From NCBI RefSeq assembly GCF_936943645.1, contig NZ_CAKZJO010000055.1, forward strand, positions 124,001 to 188,000: 64,000 nt of DNA. Reading direction: 5' to 3'. Of this stretch, positions 28,939-38,869 are shown in pieces (position 1 is the stretch's first letter; every line of letters starts with the position of its first letter). The position numbers and the translations under genes are program-made. The stretch comes from an uncultured Bradyrhizobium sp. (GTDB lineage Bacteria; Pseudomonadota; Alphaproteobacteria; Rhizobiales; Xanthobacteraceae). The notes under the pieces are model-generated. The model was not told the origin of the DNA, did no database searches, and worked only from the letters and a program-made list of their open reading frames with translations.

Positions 28939-29265
28939 ATGCCGCGTTTCACGATCCACGATCTCGCCGAGACCATCGACGCCCGGGCAGCCGCGGGCGG
29001 CGAAGCCTCCTATACCCGCAAGCTTCTCGACAAGGGCGCCGAGCATTGCGCCAAGAAGTTCGGTGAGGAGGCAGTCGAAACCGTAATCGCAGCAGTCGAA
29101 AACGACCGCGCGCATCTGATCGCTGAAAGTGCGGACCTGCTCTATCATTTCCTTGTCCTGCTCAAGGCCCGCGGCGTAAAGCTGGAAGAGGTCGAGGCGG
29201 CGCTGGACAAGCGGACGAATATGTCAGGGTTGGAAGAGAAAGCGTCTCGCAAGAGCGGCAGCTAA
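28939..29265 (+). CDS. hisE: Phosphoribosyl-ATP pyrophosphatase HisE
   Basis: HisE hydrolyses phosphoribosyl-ATP to phosphoribosyl-AMP, the second step of histidine synthesis. It is 108 residues with the helical MazG-like fold and acidic metal-binding motif KKFGEEAVETVIAAVEND. hisI, needed for the next step, is not in the window. It starts 78 bases after hisF and ends 27 bases before coaA. Confidence 0.97.
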   Translation: MPRFTIHDLAETIDARAAAGGEASYTRKLLDKGAEHCAKKFGEEAVETVIAAVENDRAHLIAESADLLYHFLVLLKARGVKLEEVEAALDKRTNMSGLEEKASRKSGS

Positions 29266-29292
29266 TCGAGCGCTTAACGGAAAGGTCGCGTC

Positions 29293-30249
29293 ATGGATAT
29301 CCGCGCACCCGAGCAGCAGTATAATCCGTACCGCATTTACACGCGCGAAGAGTGGGCGCGGCTGCGCGACGATACGCCGATGACGCTGGAGCCGGGCGAG
29401 TTCGACCGGCTGCGCTCGCTGCACGACCGCCTCGATCTCAAGGAGGTCGAGGATATCTATCTTCCTCTGTCGCGCCTGCTCTCGATCTATGTCGATGCGA
29501 TGCAGCGCCTGTACTATGCGGAGCGCCAGTTTCTCAACATCCGCGACCGCAAGGTGCCCTACATCATCGGGGTCGCCGGTTCGGTGGCAGTCGGAAAATC
29601 CACCACGGCCCGCGTGCTCCAGGCCTTGCTGGCGCGCTGGTCGCCGCGCCCGAAGGTCGAACTGATCACCACCGACGGGTTTCTCTACCCGAAGGCCCTG
29701 CTCGAACAGCAGGGCATCCTCCAGAAAAAGGGATTTCCGGAGAGCTACGACCTGCCGCTGCTGCTGAGCTTCCTCTCCGATATCAAGTCCGGCCGCCGTC
29801 ATGTGCGCTCGCCGGTCTATTCGCATCTGACCTACGACATCGTGCCGAACGAATGGGCCGAGATCGACCAGCCGGACATCCTGATCGTCGAGGGCGTCAA
29901 CGTGCTGCAGACCGGCAAGCTGCCGCGCGACGGCAAAGCGGTGCCGGTGGTTTCCGACTTCTTCGACTTCTCGGTCTACATCGACGCCGACGAGGCGGCG
30001 CTGCGGCGCTGGTACATCAAGCGCTTTCTGGCGCTGCGCGACACTGCGTTCACCAATCCGAAATCCTACTTCAACCGCTACGCCCTGCTATCGGACGAGG
30101 AGGCGACCGCGACCGCGACCGCAATCTGGGAGCGCACCAACCTCGCCAATCTCGAGGACAACATCCTGCCGACCCGCCCTCGCGCGACCCTGATCCTGAA
30201 GAAGGGTGCCGACCACGCGGTGGAGAGCGTGGCGCTGCGCAGGCTTTGA
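29293..30249 (+). CDS. coaA: Type I pantothenate kinase
   Basis: CoaA phosphorylates pantothenate, the first and feedback-controlled step of coenzyme A synthesis. It is 318 residues with the P-loop [17 protein letters not shown] at about 94-110, the TTDGFLYP motif and the YSHLTYDIV region. Location after hisE is standard in Rhizobiales. Together with coaE at 15.7 kb the window encodes both ends of the CoA pathway. Confidence 0.98.
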   Translation: MDIRAPEQQYNPYRIYTREEWARLRDDTPMTLEPGEFDRLRSLHDRLDLKEVEDIYLPLSRLLSIYVDAMQRLYYAERQFLNIRDRKVPYIIGVAGSVAVGKSTTARVLQALLARWSPRPKVELITTDGFLYPKALLEQQGILQKKGFPESYDLPLLLSFLSDIKSGRRHVRSPVYSHLTYDIVPNEWAEIDQPDILIVEGVNVLQTGKLPRDGKAVPVVSDFFDFSVYIDADEAALRRWYIKRFLALRDTAFTNPKSYFNRYALLSDEEATATATAIWERTNLANLEDNILPTRPRATLILKKGADHAVESVALRRL

Positions 30250-30349
30250 TCGCGCCGGCAGATGAGGCCCCGGTTTGTTCGGACAACGTGTCTTTTGTTG
30301 CAGACCGTGAAAAGGTATTCAGCTATGAGCTTCGAAACGCGAGGGCTCC

Positions 30350-30589
30350 ATGGTTGATCGTCTCAGAAGCGCCGCAGAGCAGTTGGAGGCGCCGACCTGC
30401 CCGGGCTGCCATGTCGAAATGAGATGGTTCCGCTCGGAGCTGCTGGCGGACGAGCCGGTTCCGGTGATCGCGCATCTCTTCGTCTGCCCACATTGCAAGC
30501 GCGCGACAAAGACCGACACCATATTCAGGGACACTTCGGCGCCGCCCGAGAAGCTCTCAGCACCGCGTTTCATCGCTCAGGCCGCGTAA
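30350..30589 (+). CDS. Small zinc-ribbon-like protein, function unknown
   Basis: A 79-residue frame starts at ATG 30350 after a GAGGG-like ribosome site. It holds two CxxC pairs, CPGC at about 17-20 and CPHC at about 46-49, separated by 25 residues, the layout of a zinc ribbon. No other domain is visible. It lies between coaA and the convergent AI-2E permease, with only four bases between the stops. A regulatory or RNA/protein-binding role is possible but not shown. Confidence 0.75.
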   Translation: MVDRLRSAAEQLEAPTCPGCHVEMRWFRSELLADEPVPVIAHLFVCPHCKRATKTDTIFRDTSAPPEKLSAPRFIAQAA

Positions 30590-30593
30590 CAGG

Positions 30594-31652
30594 CTATTTG
30601 CGGACCTCGTGTCGCCCTTTCGAGCCGACGAAGATGTGCCAAGCCGTCAGGAACATCGCAGCGACGAGGGGGCCGATGACGAAACCGTTCGCTCCGAAGA
30701 CGGCAAGTCCGCCCAGGGTGGCAAGCAGCACAACATAGCTCGGCATCTGGATTGACTGGCCGACCAGGATCGGCCGGAGAAAATTGTCGGCGAGACCGAT
30801 CACGAACGTCCCGAAAGCGAGCAGGATGATTCCCTTCGTCACGGCGCCCGCCACGAGCAGATAGAGGGCGGCCGGACCCCAGACCAGGGCGGAGCCGAGC
30901 ACTGGCAGAAGCGAAAGCAGCGCCATGATGGCGCCCGCCAGCAGCGGCGCGGTCAGGCCGAGCAACCAGAAGATCGCCCCGCCGAGCGCGCCCTGGATCA
31001 GGGCGACCAGAATGATTCCCTTGATCGTCCCGCGGACCGCCAGGGTGAATGCATCCAGGATCTCGGCGGTGTGGCTCGGGCGCAGCGGCAGCGCGCCGCG
31101 GATGCGCAGGTTCAGTTCGTCACCGTCGCGCAGGAAAAAGAACAGCAAGTAGAGCATCACGAGCAGGCTTGCGACGAACTCCAGCGTCAGCTGACCGATG
31201 TTGATTGCGTGTCCCGCCAGCTGCTGGCCGGCCGGGACGAGCAGGCTCGACAGGCGTTCTTTCAGGGCAGACAGATCGATGGCGGCCAGGCGATCTGACA
31301 TGGACCCAGCCCAGTCCGGCAGCGCGGCTTTCAGCTGCTGCAGCGGATGAGCCAAATTGATCTCGCCGTTCTGAAAACGCTGATACAGCTCGCCTCCCTG
31401 GTCGACCAGCGAAGCGATCACCACCCCGACGGGGATCAGGACGATGACGACCACGACGACCACGGTAAGAAGTGCGACAAGGTTGCGCCATCCCGGAAGC
31501 TTTCCCAGGCAGCGCCGATAGAAGGGCGCGAAGATGATCGCCAGCAGCGTGGCCCACAACAATGCGCCGGAGAATGGCCAAAGCAGCCAGCCGAATGCGA
31601 GCGTGATGACGGCAAGCCAGACCAGGAATGAGCGGTCTTCCGATGTTTTCAC
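30594..31652 (-). CDS. AI-2E family transporter (PerM-like permease)
   Basis: A 352-residue integral membrane protein of the AI-2E/UPF0118 family. About eight membrane helices are seen, with paired helices at the start (FLVWLAVITLAFGWLLWPF and LLWATLLAIIFAPFYRR), a soluble segment at about 85-150, and the family motif PVLGSALVWGPAALYLL. Members include exporters of autoinducer-2 and Na+/H+ antiporters, so the substrate cannot be assigned. No luxS is in the window. Confidence 0.92.
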   Translation of the reverse strand: MKTSEDRSFLVWLAVITLAFGWLLWPFSGALLWATLLAIIFAPFYRRCLGKLPGWRNLVALLTVVVVVVIVLIPVGVVIASLVDQGGELYQRFQNGEINLAHPLQQLKAALPDWAGSMSDRLAAIDLSALKERLSSLLVPAGQQLAGHAINIGQLTLEFVASLLVMLYLLFFFLRDGDELNLRIRGALPLRPSHTAEILDAFTLAVRGTIKGIILVALIQGALGGAIFWLLGLTAPLLAGAIMALLSLLPVLGSALVWGPAALYLLVAGAVTKGIILLAFGTFVIGLADNFLRPILVGQSIQMPSYVVLLATLGGLAVFGANGFVIGPLVAAMFLTAWHIFVGSKGRHEVRK

Positions 31653-31758
31653 CTGCCGTTGGCCCTTCGGTCGCTACTGAAGGGACGTTGGTAGCACAGG
31701 ACCGCGGCGGGACGAAAAGTCATGCCCGCCCCTCTCGCGCCGGTTCCCCGACTCTGGA

Positions 31759-33984
31759 TCAGACGGCCAGCCGCCGCGACGCCGCCAGCCCTGCCAACGC
31801 TTCGTCGAGCTTGTCGCGATCGAGCGGCTTGATCAGGAATCCGTTCATGCCTGCCTCAAAGCAGGCATAGCGATCCTCCACCAGCGTATTGGCGGTGAGC
31901 GCGAGGATCGGCGTGTGGTGGCCGCCTGTGGTGGCCTCATGCGCACGGATACGCTTGGTCGCCTCGATGCCGTCGAGCTGCGGCATCTGGATATCCATCA
32001 GCACGAGATCGTAGGGGGTGCCGGCCGATGAGGCCGCGAGCCAGGATTCCAGCGCGGCCTCGCCGTGGACAGCGATGACGACGCGATGGCCGAGTTTCGT
32101 CAGCAGCGAGCGCATCAGCAGCGCGTTGATCTCGTTGTCCTCGGCGACGAGGATCGACAGGCCCTTTGCGGCTGTCGTGCCGGCAGCTTCGGCGGTCGGC
32201 TCCGGCGCGAGATCGGGCGAGGCGACCTCCGGCGTCAGCGCGAGCCGCGCAGCGAGCGAGGCCGCCCGCAGCGGCTTCACCAGAAAGCCTGTGAAGGCCG
32301 GCGACAGCTTCTCATGGCGCGAGCTCGACGTCAGCAGCACCAGGCGCTGCAGCGCATGTGCGCGGGCCATTTCGCCCAGCTGGTCGGTGATGCCAGGGCC
32401 GATCGCACGGTCGACCAGCACCGCGTGCCAGGAGCGTTCCGGCAGCAACGCTTCGGCGACCGCCGCGTCCGCCACGAGGCAGATCTGGCCACCCCAGCGC
32501 TCCAGGCGCCGCGCGATCAACGAAGCCTCGATACCGTCGGCGACGAGAAGGATGGATTTGCCGGCGAGATCGGGACTCGGAAATGCGGTCTGCCCTGCGC
32601 TCGCTTGCGACGGCGGAAGCGGCACCGCGATCTCGAAGGTCGAGCCCTTCCCCGGCTCGCTCGTGAGCGTGATCCGGCCGCCCATGCGCTTGACGATGCG
32701 CTCGCTGATGGCGAGGCCGAGTCCCGTGCCGCCATAGGTGCGGGCGACGCGTTCGTCGGCCTGCTCGAATTCGCGGAAGATGCGTTGCTGGGCTTCGGCT
32801 GCGATGCCGATGCCGGTGTCGCGGACCAGGAAGCTGATCTCGTTCGGCCAGATGCCGGGCTCGACGATCAGCGCCACGCCGCCTTTGCCGGTGAACTTGA
32901 TGGCGTTGCCGGCGAGATTGAGCAGCACCTGGCGCAGCCGCGCGGCGTCGCCGACGACCTCGAGCGGCAGGCGCTCGTCGACATAGGCCGCGATCTCGAG
33001 CGCTTTGGCCTGCGCGCGCGGCGCCAGCAGCTCGGTGATCTCCTCGACCAGGGTCGAGAGCGCGAAGGGGCGCTGCTCGAGGTCGAGCTTGCCGGCCTCG
33101 ATCTTGGAATAGTCGAGCAATTCCTCGATGAGCGCCATCAAGGCTTCACCCGAGGTCTTCACTGCCTTGGCATAGGTCGCCTGCTCCGGCGTCAGATGGG
33201 TGTCGAGCAACAGCCCGCCCATGCCGATGATGCCGTTGAGCGGCGTGCGGATCTCGTGCGAGGCCATCGCCAGGAAGCGCGATTTGGCGCGGTTGGCGGC
33301 GTCGGCCTGGTCGCGCGCGTCGGACAAAGCACGTTCGGTCTCGGTGCGGTCGGTGACGTCGCGTCCGACGCTCTGCAATTCGGCGGGTTGCCCGGCATCG
33401 AGGCGGACATAGCCCTCGCGCCAGGCGATCCAGCGCGCGCCGAGCGGGGTTGCGATTTTCTGGTCGTGGACGCGCGTGCCGTTGCTCTCGCGCGCGCTGT
33501 CGCCCTGCTCCAGCACGTCGAAGTCGAAACGCGTGCCGACCAAAGCGCTACGCGCCTGCCCTGCCAGCGCGCAATAGGCCTCGTTGGCGAAGGTGATGCG
33601 GCCATCGGTAGCGCGCAGCACGATGAGGTCGCCCTGCTGCTCGAACAGGCTGCGGGCGCGTTCCTCGGCTTCCTTCAGCTCCCAATTGCGATCGATCAGC
33701 GCCTCGTTATGGGCGGCGAGCGTGCGCATCCGCTTGTTGACGAAACGCAGACGCATGCTCAGCGTCGCAAGGCCGAGACAGGCGAGCGCAAACAGGAAGC
33801 TCGCGCCGATTGCAAAGGCGTGGGGATTGTAGCCGGAGGTCTCGGACCGGCTGCCCGTGACGAAACCATAGGCGCCGCCGAACGTCGCCGAGAAGATCAC
33901 GAAGGAGCGGATCGCAAAGGCGATGCGGGGGTGCTTTCGCCTGAAGCGGCGCATGCGCACCTTGATCCGGAACGTCCGACCCAT
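31759..33984 (-). CDS. Hybrid sensor histidine kinase with PAS and receiver domains
   Basis: From the ATG at 33984, preceded by GGGGTGG, it is 741 residues; an in-frame TTG at 34080 is less likely. Order: two membrane helices (about 20-75), a coiled segment, a PAS domain (about 110-225), HisKA with [15 protein letters not shown], an ATPase domain with [17 protein letters not shown] and GGTGLGLAI, a degenerate receiver, and a full C-terminal receiver with [14 protein letters not shown]. The first receiver lacks the acidic pocket (LLVADG, VLVDRA). No Hpt domain is present and no response-regulator gene is adjacent; the signal is unknown. Confidence 0.95.
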   Translation of the reverse strand: MGRTFRIKVRMRRFRRKHPRIAFAIRSFVIFSATFGGAYGFVTGSRSETSGYNPHAFAIGASFLFALACLGLATLSMRLRFVNKRMRTLAAHNEALIDRNWELKEAEERARSLFEQQGDLIVLRATDGRITFANEAYCALAGQARSALVGTRFDFDVLEQGDSARESNGTRVHDQKIATPLGARWIAWREGYVRLDAGQPAELQSVGRDVTDRTETERALSDARDQADAANRAKSRFLAMASHEIRTPLNGIIGMGGLLLDTHLTPEQATYAKAVKTSGEALMALIEELLDYSKIEAGKLDLEQRPFALSTLVEEITELLAPRAQAKALEIAAYVDERLPLEVVGDAARLRQVLLNLAGNAIKFTGKGGVALIVEPGIWPNEISFLVRDTGIGIAAEAQQRIFREFEQADERVARTYGGTGLGLAISERIVKRMGGRITLTSEPGKGSTFEIAVPLPPSQASAGQTAFPSPDLAGKSILLVADGIEASLIARRLERWGGQICLVADAAVAEALLPERSWHAVLVDRAIGPGITDQLGEMARAHALQRLVLLTSSSRHEKLSPAFTGFLVKPLRAASLAARLALTPEVASPDLAPEPTAEAAGTTAAKGLSILVAEDNEINALLMRSLLTKLGHRVVIAVHGEAALESWLAASSAGTPYDLVLMDIQMPQLDGIEATKRIRAHEATTGGHHTPILALTANTLVEDRYACFEAGMNGFLIKPLDRDKLDEALAGLAASRRLAV

Positions 33985-34105
33985 CGCCACCCCGATTGTT
34001 GTCCGAAACCCCACCACTGCCGCGTGCGACGATGGCCCGTCGACCTTGCGAACAGTTTGAGGCGTTGGGGTTGCCTCCAAACAGGGTTGACGAGGTGTTA
34101 ATGCG

Positions 34106-34573
34106 TCAGAGCGAGGCGGCCTGGAGATGTCGAGGGCCGCCGTGAGCGCCGACGATCAGCGCCGCCGCCTCGCGCTGCGAGAACGACTTCGAGCGCACAT
34201 AGATGCGGTAATCCGCCGGCCCTTCGGTGGAGAGATAGATCACCTGGCCGCCGTCGATAGGCTGAGCGGCAATCGAGACGAGGCGCGTCGAGGGGCTGGC
34301 CTGGCAGGAGTCCGGTTCGGAGCCGAGGCCGTCATCGACCACGGCGAAGTCTGCCGCGTCCGCATCGTCGGTGATCTGGACCCGCACCGTGGCCCGGGAG
34401 GGATCTTCGGTAAACGCGACATGCACGCCGGCGGTCCAGAACAGCGACGTGAGCTCGACCGAGGTGTCGCCCAGGGCGATGCAGGGATGCGAGACCGATC
34501 CGATCTCCGCGCGGGCGAAGACCGCAGCTGCCAACAGGGGAACCACCGAGGCCAGGATCTTGAAACGCAACAT
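34106..34573 (-). CDS. Small secreted protein, function unknown
   Basis: A 155-residue protein starting MLRFKILASVVPLLAAAVFARAE, a clear Sec signal peptide cut near ARA. The mature part contains two Cys (HPCIALGD, DSCQASPS) and ends with SFSQREAAALIVGAHGG. No family is recognised. It lies between the hybrid kinase and the ComM-like gene on the same strand; a link to the kinase is not supported beyond position. Confidence 0.8.
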   Translation of the reverse strand: MLRFKILASVVPLLAAAVFARAEIGSVSHPCIALGDTSVELTSLFWTAGVHVAFTEDPSRATVRVQITDDADAADFAVVDDGLGSEPDSCQASPSTRLVSIAAQPIDGGQVIYLSTEGPADYRIYVRSKSFSQREAAALIVGAHGGPRHLQAASL

Positions 34574-34681
34574 GACACTCTACTCGCCGGGCCCTCGGGA
34601 ACTCGTGACTGAGATGAGCGGGCCTTATGGTTTGCAGAGCGTAAAGGAAACTCGTTACCGCCGGGTTGATGCGCGGAATGA

Positions 34682-36220
34682 TCAAGCCAGCTGCCGCACA
34701 TCCTCCGCGAGTGCGCGGTAGGACAGCGCTTCAGCCAAATGCAGCCGGCCGATCTTGTCGGCGGAATCGAGGTCGGCCAGCGTGCGCGCCACCCGCAGCA
34801 CGCGGTGATAGCCGCGTGCCGACAGCCGCATGGTCTCGGCGGCGTCGCGCAGCAGCTTCTGGCCCTGCGCATCGGGCTTTGCGATCTCCTCAAGCACGGA
34901 AGCGGGCGCCTCGGCATTGGTGCGAACTTTCGGCAGGCCGGCATCGGCGTAGCGCGTGAGCTGAATGTCGCGCGCCGCCGCCACGCGCGCGGCGACCTCG
35001 GCCGATCCTTCCGCCGGCGGCGGCAGGATCAGGTCGGCCGCGGTCACGGCCGGCACCTCGATGCGCAGGTCGATGCGGTCCATCAGCGGGCCCGAGATGC
35101 GCGCCTGGTAATCGCCGGTGCAGCGGTCGATGCGGCCGCGCTTGCAGGCATAGCCGGGCTCGAACGCATTGCCGCAGCGGCACGGATTCATCGCCGCGAC
35201 CAGCATGAAGCGGGCAGGGTAGGTGACGCGGTGATTGGCGCGCGACACCGCGACCTCGCCGTTCTCCAGCGGCTGGCGCAGCGAATCCAGCACGCGCGGA
35301 TCGAACTCCGGCAGCTCGTCGAGGAACAGCACGCCCTGATGTGCCAGCGAAATCTCGCCGGGCTTGGCGCGCATGCCGCCGCCGGTGAGCGCGGCCATGC
35401 TTGCGGAATGATGCGGCGAGCGGAACGGCCGCCGCGCCGTCAGCGCGCCGCCTTCGATCTCGCCGGCGACGGAGGCGATCATCGAAACTTCCAGCAGCTC
35501 GCCCGGCGAGAGCGGCGGCAGGATCGAGGGCAGCCGCGCCGCCAGCATCGACTTGCCGGCGCCGGGTGCGCCGATCATGAGGAGGTGATGCCCGCCGGCA
35601 GCCGCGATCTCCAGCGCCCGCTTGGCGCTTTCCTGCCCCTTGATGTCGCGCAGGTCGAGCGTGGAGCTTGCTGCTTCGTGCACCTTCGGCGAGGGCCGCG
35701 ACAGCACCTGCGTGCCCTTGAAATGGTTGGCGATCTGGATCAGCGACTGTGCGGCGATGATCTGGATGTCCGGGCTGGCCCAGGCGGCTTCCGAGCCGCA
35801 CGCGGCCGGGCAGATCAGTCCCTCCTCGCGCATATTGGCGCCGATCGCGGCGGGAAGAACGCCGGCCACGGGCGCGATGGAGCCGTCGAGGCCGAGTTCG
35901 CCGAGCACGGTAAAGCCCGTCAGCGCGTCCGGCGGGATCGCTCCGATCGCTGCCATCAGCCCGAGCGCGATCGGCAGGTCGTAATGGCTGCCCTCCTTCG
36001 GCAAGTCGGCCGGCGCCAGGTTGACGATGATCCGGCGCGCCGGCAGCGCCAGCCCCGAGGCGATCAGCGCCGAGCGCACCCGTTCGCGCGCCTCCGACAC
36101 CGCCTTGTCCGGAAGGCCGACGATGGCGAAGGCGGGCAGGCCCGGGGCGACCTGCACCTGCACGTCGACCGCGCGGGCCTCGATCCCCTCAAAGGCGACG
36201 GTGGAAACCCGCTGAACCAT
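34682..36220 (-). CDS. YifB/ComM family magnesium-chelatase-like AAA ATPase
   Basis: The family includes ComM, a helicase that promotes branch migration in natural transformation. From the ATG at 36220 (MVQRVSTVAFEGIEARAVDVQ) it is 512 residues. The N-terminal Lon-like ChlI domain reads FAIVGLPDKAVSEARERVRSAL. The AAA core has Walker A GAPGAGKSMLAARLP and Walker B GVLFLDELPEFD, and the C-terminus contains CRCGNAFEPGYACKR with Cys residues. The gene stands alone leftward. Confidence 0.95.
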   Translation of the reverse strand: MVQRVSTVAFEGIEARAVDVQVQVAPGLPAFAIVGLPDKAVSEARERVRSALIASGLALPARRIIVNLAPADLPKEGSHYDLPIALGLMAAIGAIPPDALTGFTVLGELGLDGSIAPVAGVLPAAIGANMREEGLICPAACGSEAAWASPDIQIIAAQSLIQIANHFKGTQVLSRPSPKVHEAASSTLDLRDIKGQESAKRALEIAAAGGHHLLMIGAPGAGKSMLAARLPSILPPLSPGELLEVSMIASVAGEIEGGALTARRPFRSPHHSASMAALTGGGMRAKPGEISLAHQGVLFLDELPEFDPRVLDSLRQPLENGEVAVSRANHRVTYPARFMLVAAMNPCRCGNAFEPGYACKRGRIDRCTGDYQARISGPLMDRIDLRIEVPAVTAADLILPPPAEGSAEVAARVAAARDIQLTRYADAGLPKVRTNAEAPASVLEEIAKPDAQGQKLLRDAAETMRLSARGYHRVLRVARTLADLDSADKIGRLHLAEALSYRALAEDVRQLA

Positions 36221-36447
36221 GCTCAAACCAGCCTGCCCTTTCGCACAATTAGGGGTAGCAGAGCCCGGCGCAGTCTGCAAGAACAATACGGGAACAACTT
36301 GGGAGGGGCTGCAAGTCCTAACCAGTCGTTAACAAGGCCGAGACACTACGCCTCGAATGCCACCCTCCGTCCTCAGCACATTCCAACGAATGTCCGCTAC
36401 TCCTAAGCCTGCGGGATGGGCCGTGGTCTAACGGGTGAACAGTTCAA

Positions 36448-36693
36448 ATGCTTGCAAATCGCCGGAGAAGCGAACGTCGGGTGTGCAGCCGGCTCGCCAA
36501 GATCCATTTTGGCGCGGGGTCGCTGCCGCGGGACTGCACGATCACCGATATCTCGGATGGCGGCGTGAAGGTCGTTGCGGAATTTCTGGAAGTGCCGCCG
36601 CAATTCACCATCATCTTCGCGCCGGACTATTCCCGCCAATGCCGCCTGCGCTGGCGCATCGGCTGCGAATTCGGTGCCGAATTCACCGATTGA
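36448..36693 (+). CDS. Single-domain PilZ protein
   Basis: An 81-residue PilZ domain, the receptor module for cyclic di-GMP. The N-terminal arginine motif RRRSERR (about 5-11) and DISDGGVKV (about 34-42) correspond to the RxxxR and D/NxSxxG binding signatures. No output domain is attached, so it probably acts by binding a partner. It lies just before tadD and the Tad pilus genes, which may be its context, although not operonic. Confidence 0.88.
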   Translation: MLANRRRSERRVCSRLAKIHFGAGSLPRDCTITDISDGGVKVVAEFLEVPPQFTIIFAPDYSRQCRLRWRIGCEFGAEFTD

Positions 36694-36772
36694 GACGCGA
36701 GGACGTCCGTCCTTAACGGGACTTTAGCGTTAATCGGCAAGCATCTCTGATCAGTTGCCGAGTGATCAGAGT

Positions 36773-37558
36773 ATGTCCAAGCGTTTGTCCCTCGCCTTTC
36801 CCCCGGCGAGATATCTGTGTTCCGCCGTTCTGATCCTTGCCCTCGGCGGCTGTCAGACCACCGGCATCGAGGACGTCACCGGCGCGCTCGGCGGCAAGCA
36901 GGAATCCGCCGCCAAGGCCGATAACAAGGCCAACGGCAGGCCGGACATGAACGCCTTGCGCGAGCGTTACCGGGCCAAGCCCAGCGATCCCGCAATTGCC
37001 ATCGAATACGGCAAGGCGCTGCGTGACGGCGGCCAGCGCGCTCAGGCGGTCGCGGTGCTCGAGCAGGCCGTGCTCGCCCATCCCGGCAACAAGGCGCTGC
37101 TCGCCGGCTACGGCCGCGCCCTCGCCGACAACGGAAATTTCCAGCAGGCCTTCGACGTCCTCGGCCGTGCGCATTCGCCTGAGGATCCCGATTGGCGGAT
37201 CCTGTCGGCGCAGGGCGCCGCGCTCGATCAGCTCGGCCGCAACGAGGAAGCGCAGCAATATTACGCTGCGGCGTTGAAGATCGTGCCGGACGAGCCGACC
37301 GTGCTGTCCAATCTCGGCCTGTCCTACATGCTGCAGAACAATCTGCCGAGGGCCGAACAGGTGCTGGGCCGCGCTTATCAGCGCAATCAGAACGATGTGC
37401 GGGTCCGCGCCAACCTGGCACTCGTGCTGGGACTGCAGGGCCGCGAGGCCGAGGCGGAAATCCTCGTGAAGGCAGATTTGCCGCCGGACCAGGCCGCGGC
37501 CAAGGTCACGGCGCTGCGGCAATTGCTGGCGAAGAAGCAGCAGCGGGCGGACAAATAG
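36773..37558 (+). CDS. tadD: TPR lipoprotein TadD (Flp pilus assembly)
   Basis: TadD is a lipoprotein with tetratricopeptide repeats needed for Tad pilus assembly, probably secretin targeting. From the ATG at 36773 it is 261 residues with the lipobox ILALGGC and three to four TPRs from about residue 65 (ALRDGGQRAQAVAVLEQAV, ALADNGNFQQAFDVLGRA). It is convergent with cpaE, 21 bases apart, so it is not in the cpaB-cpaE transcript. An earlier ATG at 36755 is in frame. Confidence 0.88.
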   Translation: MSKRLSLAFPPARYLCSAVLILALGGCQTTGIEDVTGALGGKQESAAKADNKANGRPDMNALRERYRAKPSDPAIAIEYGKALRDGGQRAQAVAVLEQAVLAHPGNKALLAGYGRALADNGNFQQAFDVLGRAHSPEDPDWRILSAQGAALDQLGRNEEAQQYYAAALKIVPDEPTVLSNLGLSYMLQNNLPRAEQVLGRAYQRNQNDVRVRANLALVLGLQGREAEAEILVKADLPPDQAAAKVTALRQLLAKKQQRADK

Positions 37559-37579
37559 TCCGCCGCTTTTGGTTTATGC

Positions 37580-38869
37580 CTACGACGCCTTGCGATGCGG
37601 GGCGGATCCACGTCCCGACCGGCCCTTCAGCTTCCTCAGCAGCGGCTCGAGCAGCGAGCGCTTCGGCTTCTTCACCTCGCCGCGGCCGGCGAGGCGGTTC
37701 GCCATGTTCTGGAACAGCTCGGTGGTGCGGTGGTTCTTGGAGACCTCTGCGATCATCTGGCCGTTATTGGCCGCGGTCGAGAACAGTTTCGAATCGAACG
37801 GGATCACCGCGATCGGCTGGCTCTCCATGGTCTTGGCGAACGCCTTGACCTCGATCTCGGCGCGCTTGTGCATGCCGACCTGGTTGATGCAGTACAGCGG
37901 CGGCCGGTCGTTCGGCCGTGCCGCCTTCAGCACGCTCAGCATGTTCTTGGTGTTGCGCAAATTCGCGAGATCGGGCTCGGCGACGATCACGATATCGTCG
38001 GCGTTCACCAGCGCGCGACGTGTCCAGCCGGACCATTGGTGGGGAACGTCGAGCACGATGCAGGGCGTGGTCATGCGCAGCGTGTCGAACACGGCGTCGA
38101 AGGCTTCGGCGCCGAAATCGTAGACGCGGTCGAGCGTGGCAGGTGCCGCGAGCAGGCTGAGGCGCTCGGTGCATTTGGCGAGCAGGCGTTCCATCAGCGC
38201 CGTGTCCGGGCGGTCCTGCGACAGCACCGCGTTGGCGATGCCCTGCACCGGGTCCTGGTTGTAGTCGAGGCTCGCGGTGCCGAAGGCAAGGTCGAGATCG
38301 ATCACGACCGAATCGAGCGAAAGATCGCGGGCGATGGTCCAGGCCACGTTGTGCGCGACCGTCGACGCGCCGACGCCGCCCTTGGCGCCGACCACCGCGA
38401 TGACGCGACCGGTGATAATGGCCTCGGAGGCGGAGAACAGGCTGCAGATCGAGCGGACGACGTCGAGGGTTTCGACCGGGCCGACGACGTAGTCGTTGAC
38501 GCCGCGGCGCACCAGCTCACGATAGGGCGCGGTGTCGTTGGGATTGCCGATCACGACAACACGAGTGCCGGGATCGCAGACGCCCGCGAGGTCGTCGAGC
38601 CCTTCGAGGATGTCGCGGGTGCCGTCGGATTCGATCACGATCACGTTCGGCGTCGGCATCGATTCGTAGACTTCGATCGCCGCGGCAAGGCCGCCGTCCT
38701 TGGCGGTGAGGTGCGCTTTGGCAAGCCGGCGGTCCTGCCCCGCCGCGGTCACCGCGGCGAGCGTTTTCTCGGTCTCGCAAAAGGCCTGCACCGAGATGCG
38801 GGGGACCGGCGCAATATGTTCCTCGGGGTGCCGCGGATCGTCCGCGTCGTCTTCGTGAAGCGCTGTCAT
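37580..38869 (-). CDS. cpaE: Pilus assembly ATPase CpaE (TadZ)
   Basis: CpaE/TadZ is a ParA/MinD-like protein that places the Tad machine at the pole. It is 429 residues with an N-terminal receiver-like domain (about 45-155) lacking clear phosphorylation residues, then the ATPase domain. The Walker A reads AKGGVGASTVAHN, with Ala where MinD has the second Lys, a known feature of CpaE. The start overlaps the cpaD stop by four bases (ATGA). Confidence 0.94.
   Translation of the reverse strand: MTALHEDDADDPRHPEEHIAPVPRISVQAFCETEKTLAAVTAAGQDRRLAKAHLTAKDGGLAAAIEVYESMPTPNVIVIESDGTRDILEGLDDLAGVCDPGTRVVVIGNPNDTAPYRELVRRGVNDYVVGPVETLDVVRSICSLFSASEAIITGRVIAVVGAKGGVGASTVAHNVAWTIARDLSLDSVVIDLDLAFGTASLDYNQDPVQGIANAVLSQDRPDTALMERLLAKCTERLSLLAAPATLDRVYDFGAEAFDAVFDTLRMTTPCIVLDVPHQWSGWTRRALVNADDIVIVAEPDLANLRNTKNMLSVLKAARPNDRPPLYCINQVGMHKRAEIEVKAFAKTMESQPIAVIPFDSKLFSTAANNGQMIAEVSKNHRTTELFQNMANRLAGRGEVKKPKRSLLEPLLRKLKGRSGRGSAPHRKAS

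Noticed and set aside
32065..34101. A 678-codon open frame antisense to the hybrid kinase
   Set aside because: The opposite strand encodes a clear multi-domain kinase; this frame is arginine- and glutamine-rich without domains, an artefact of high GC.
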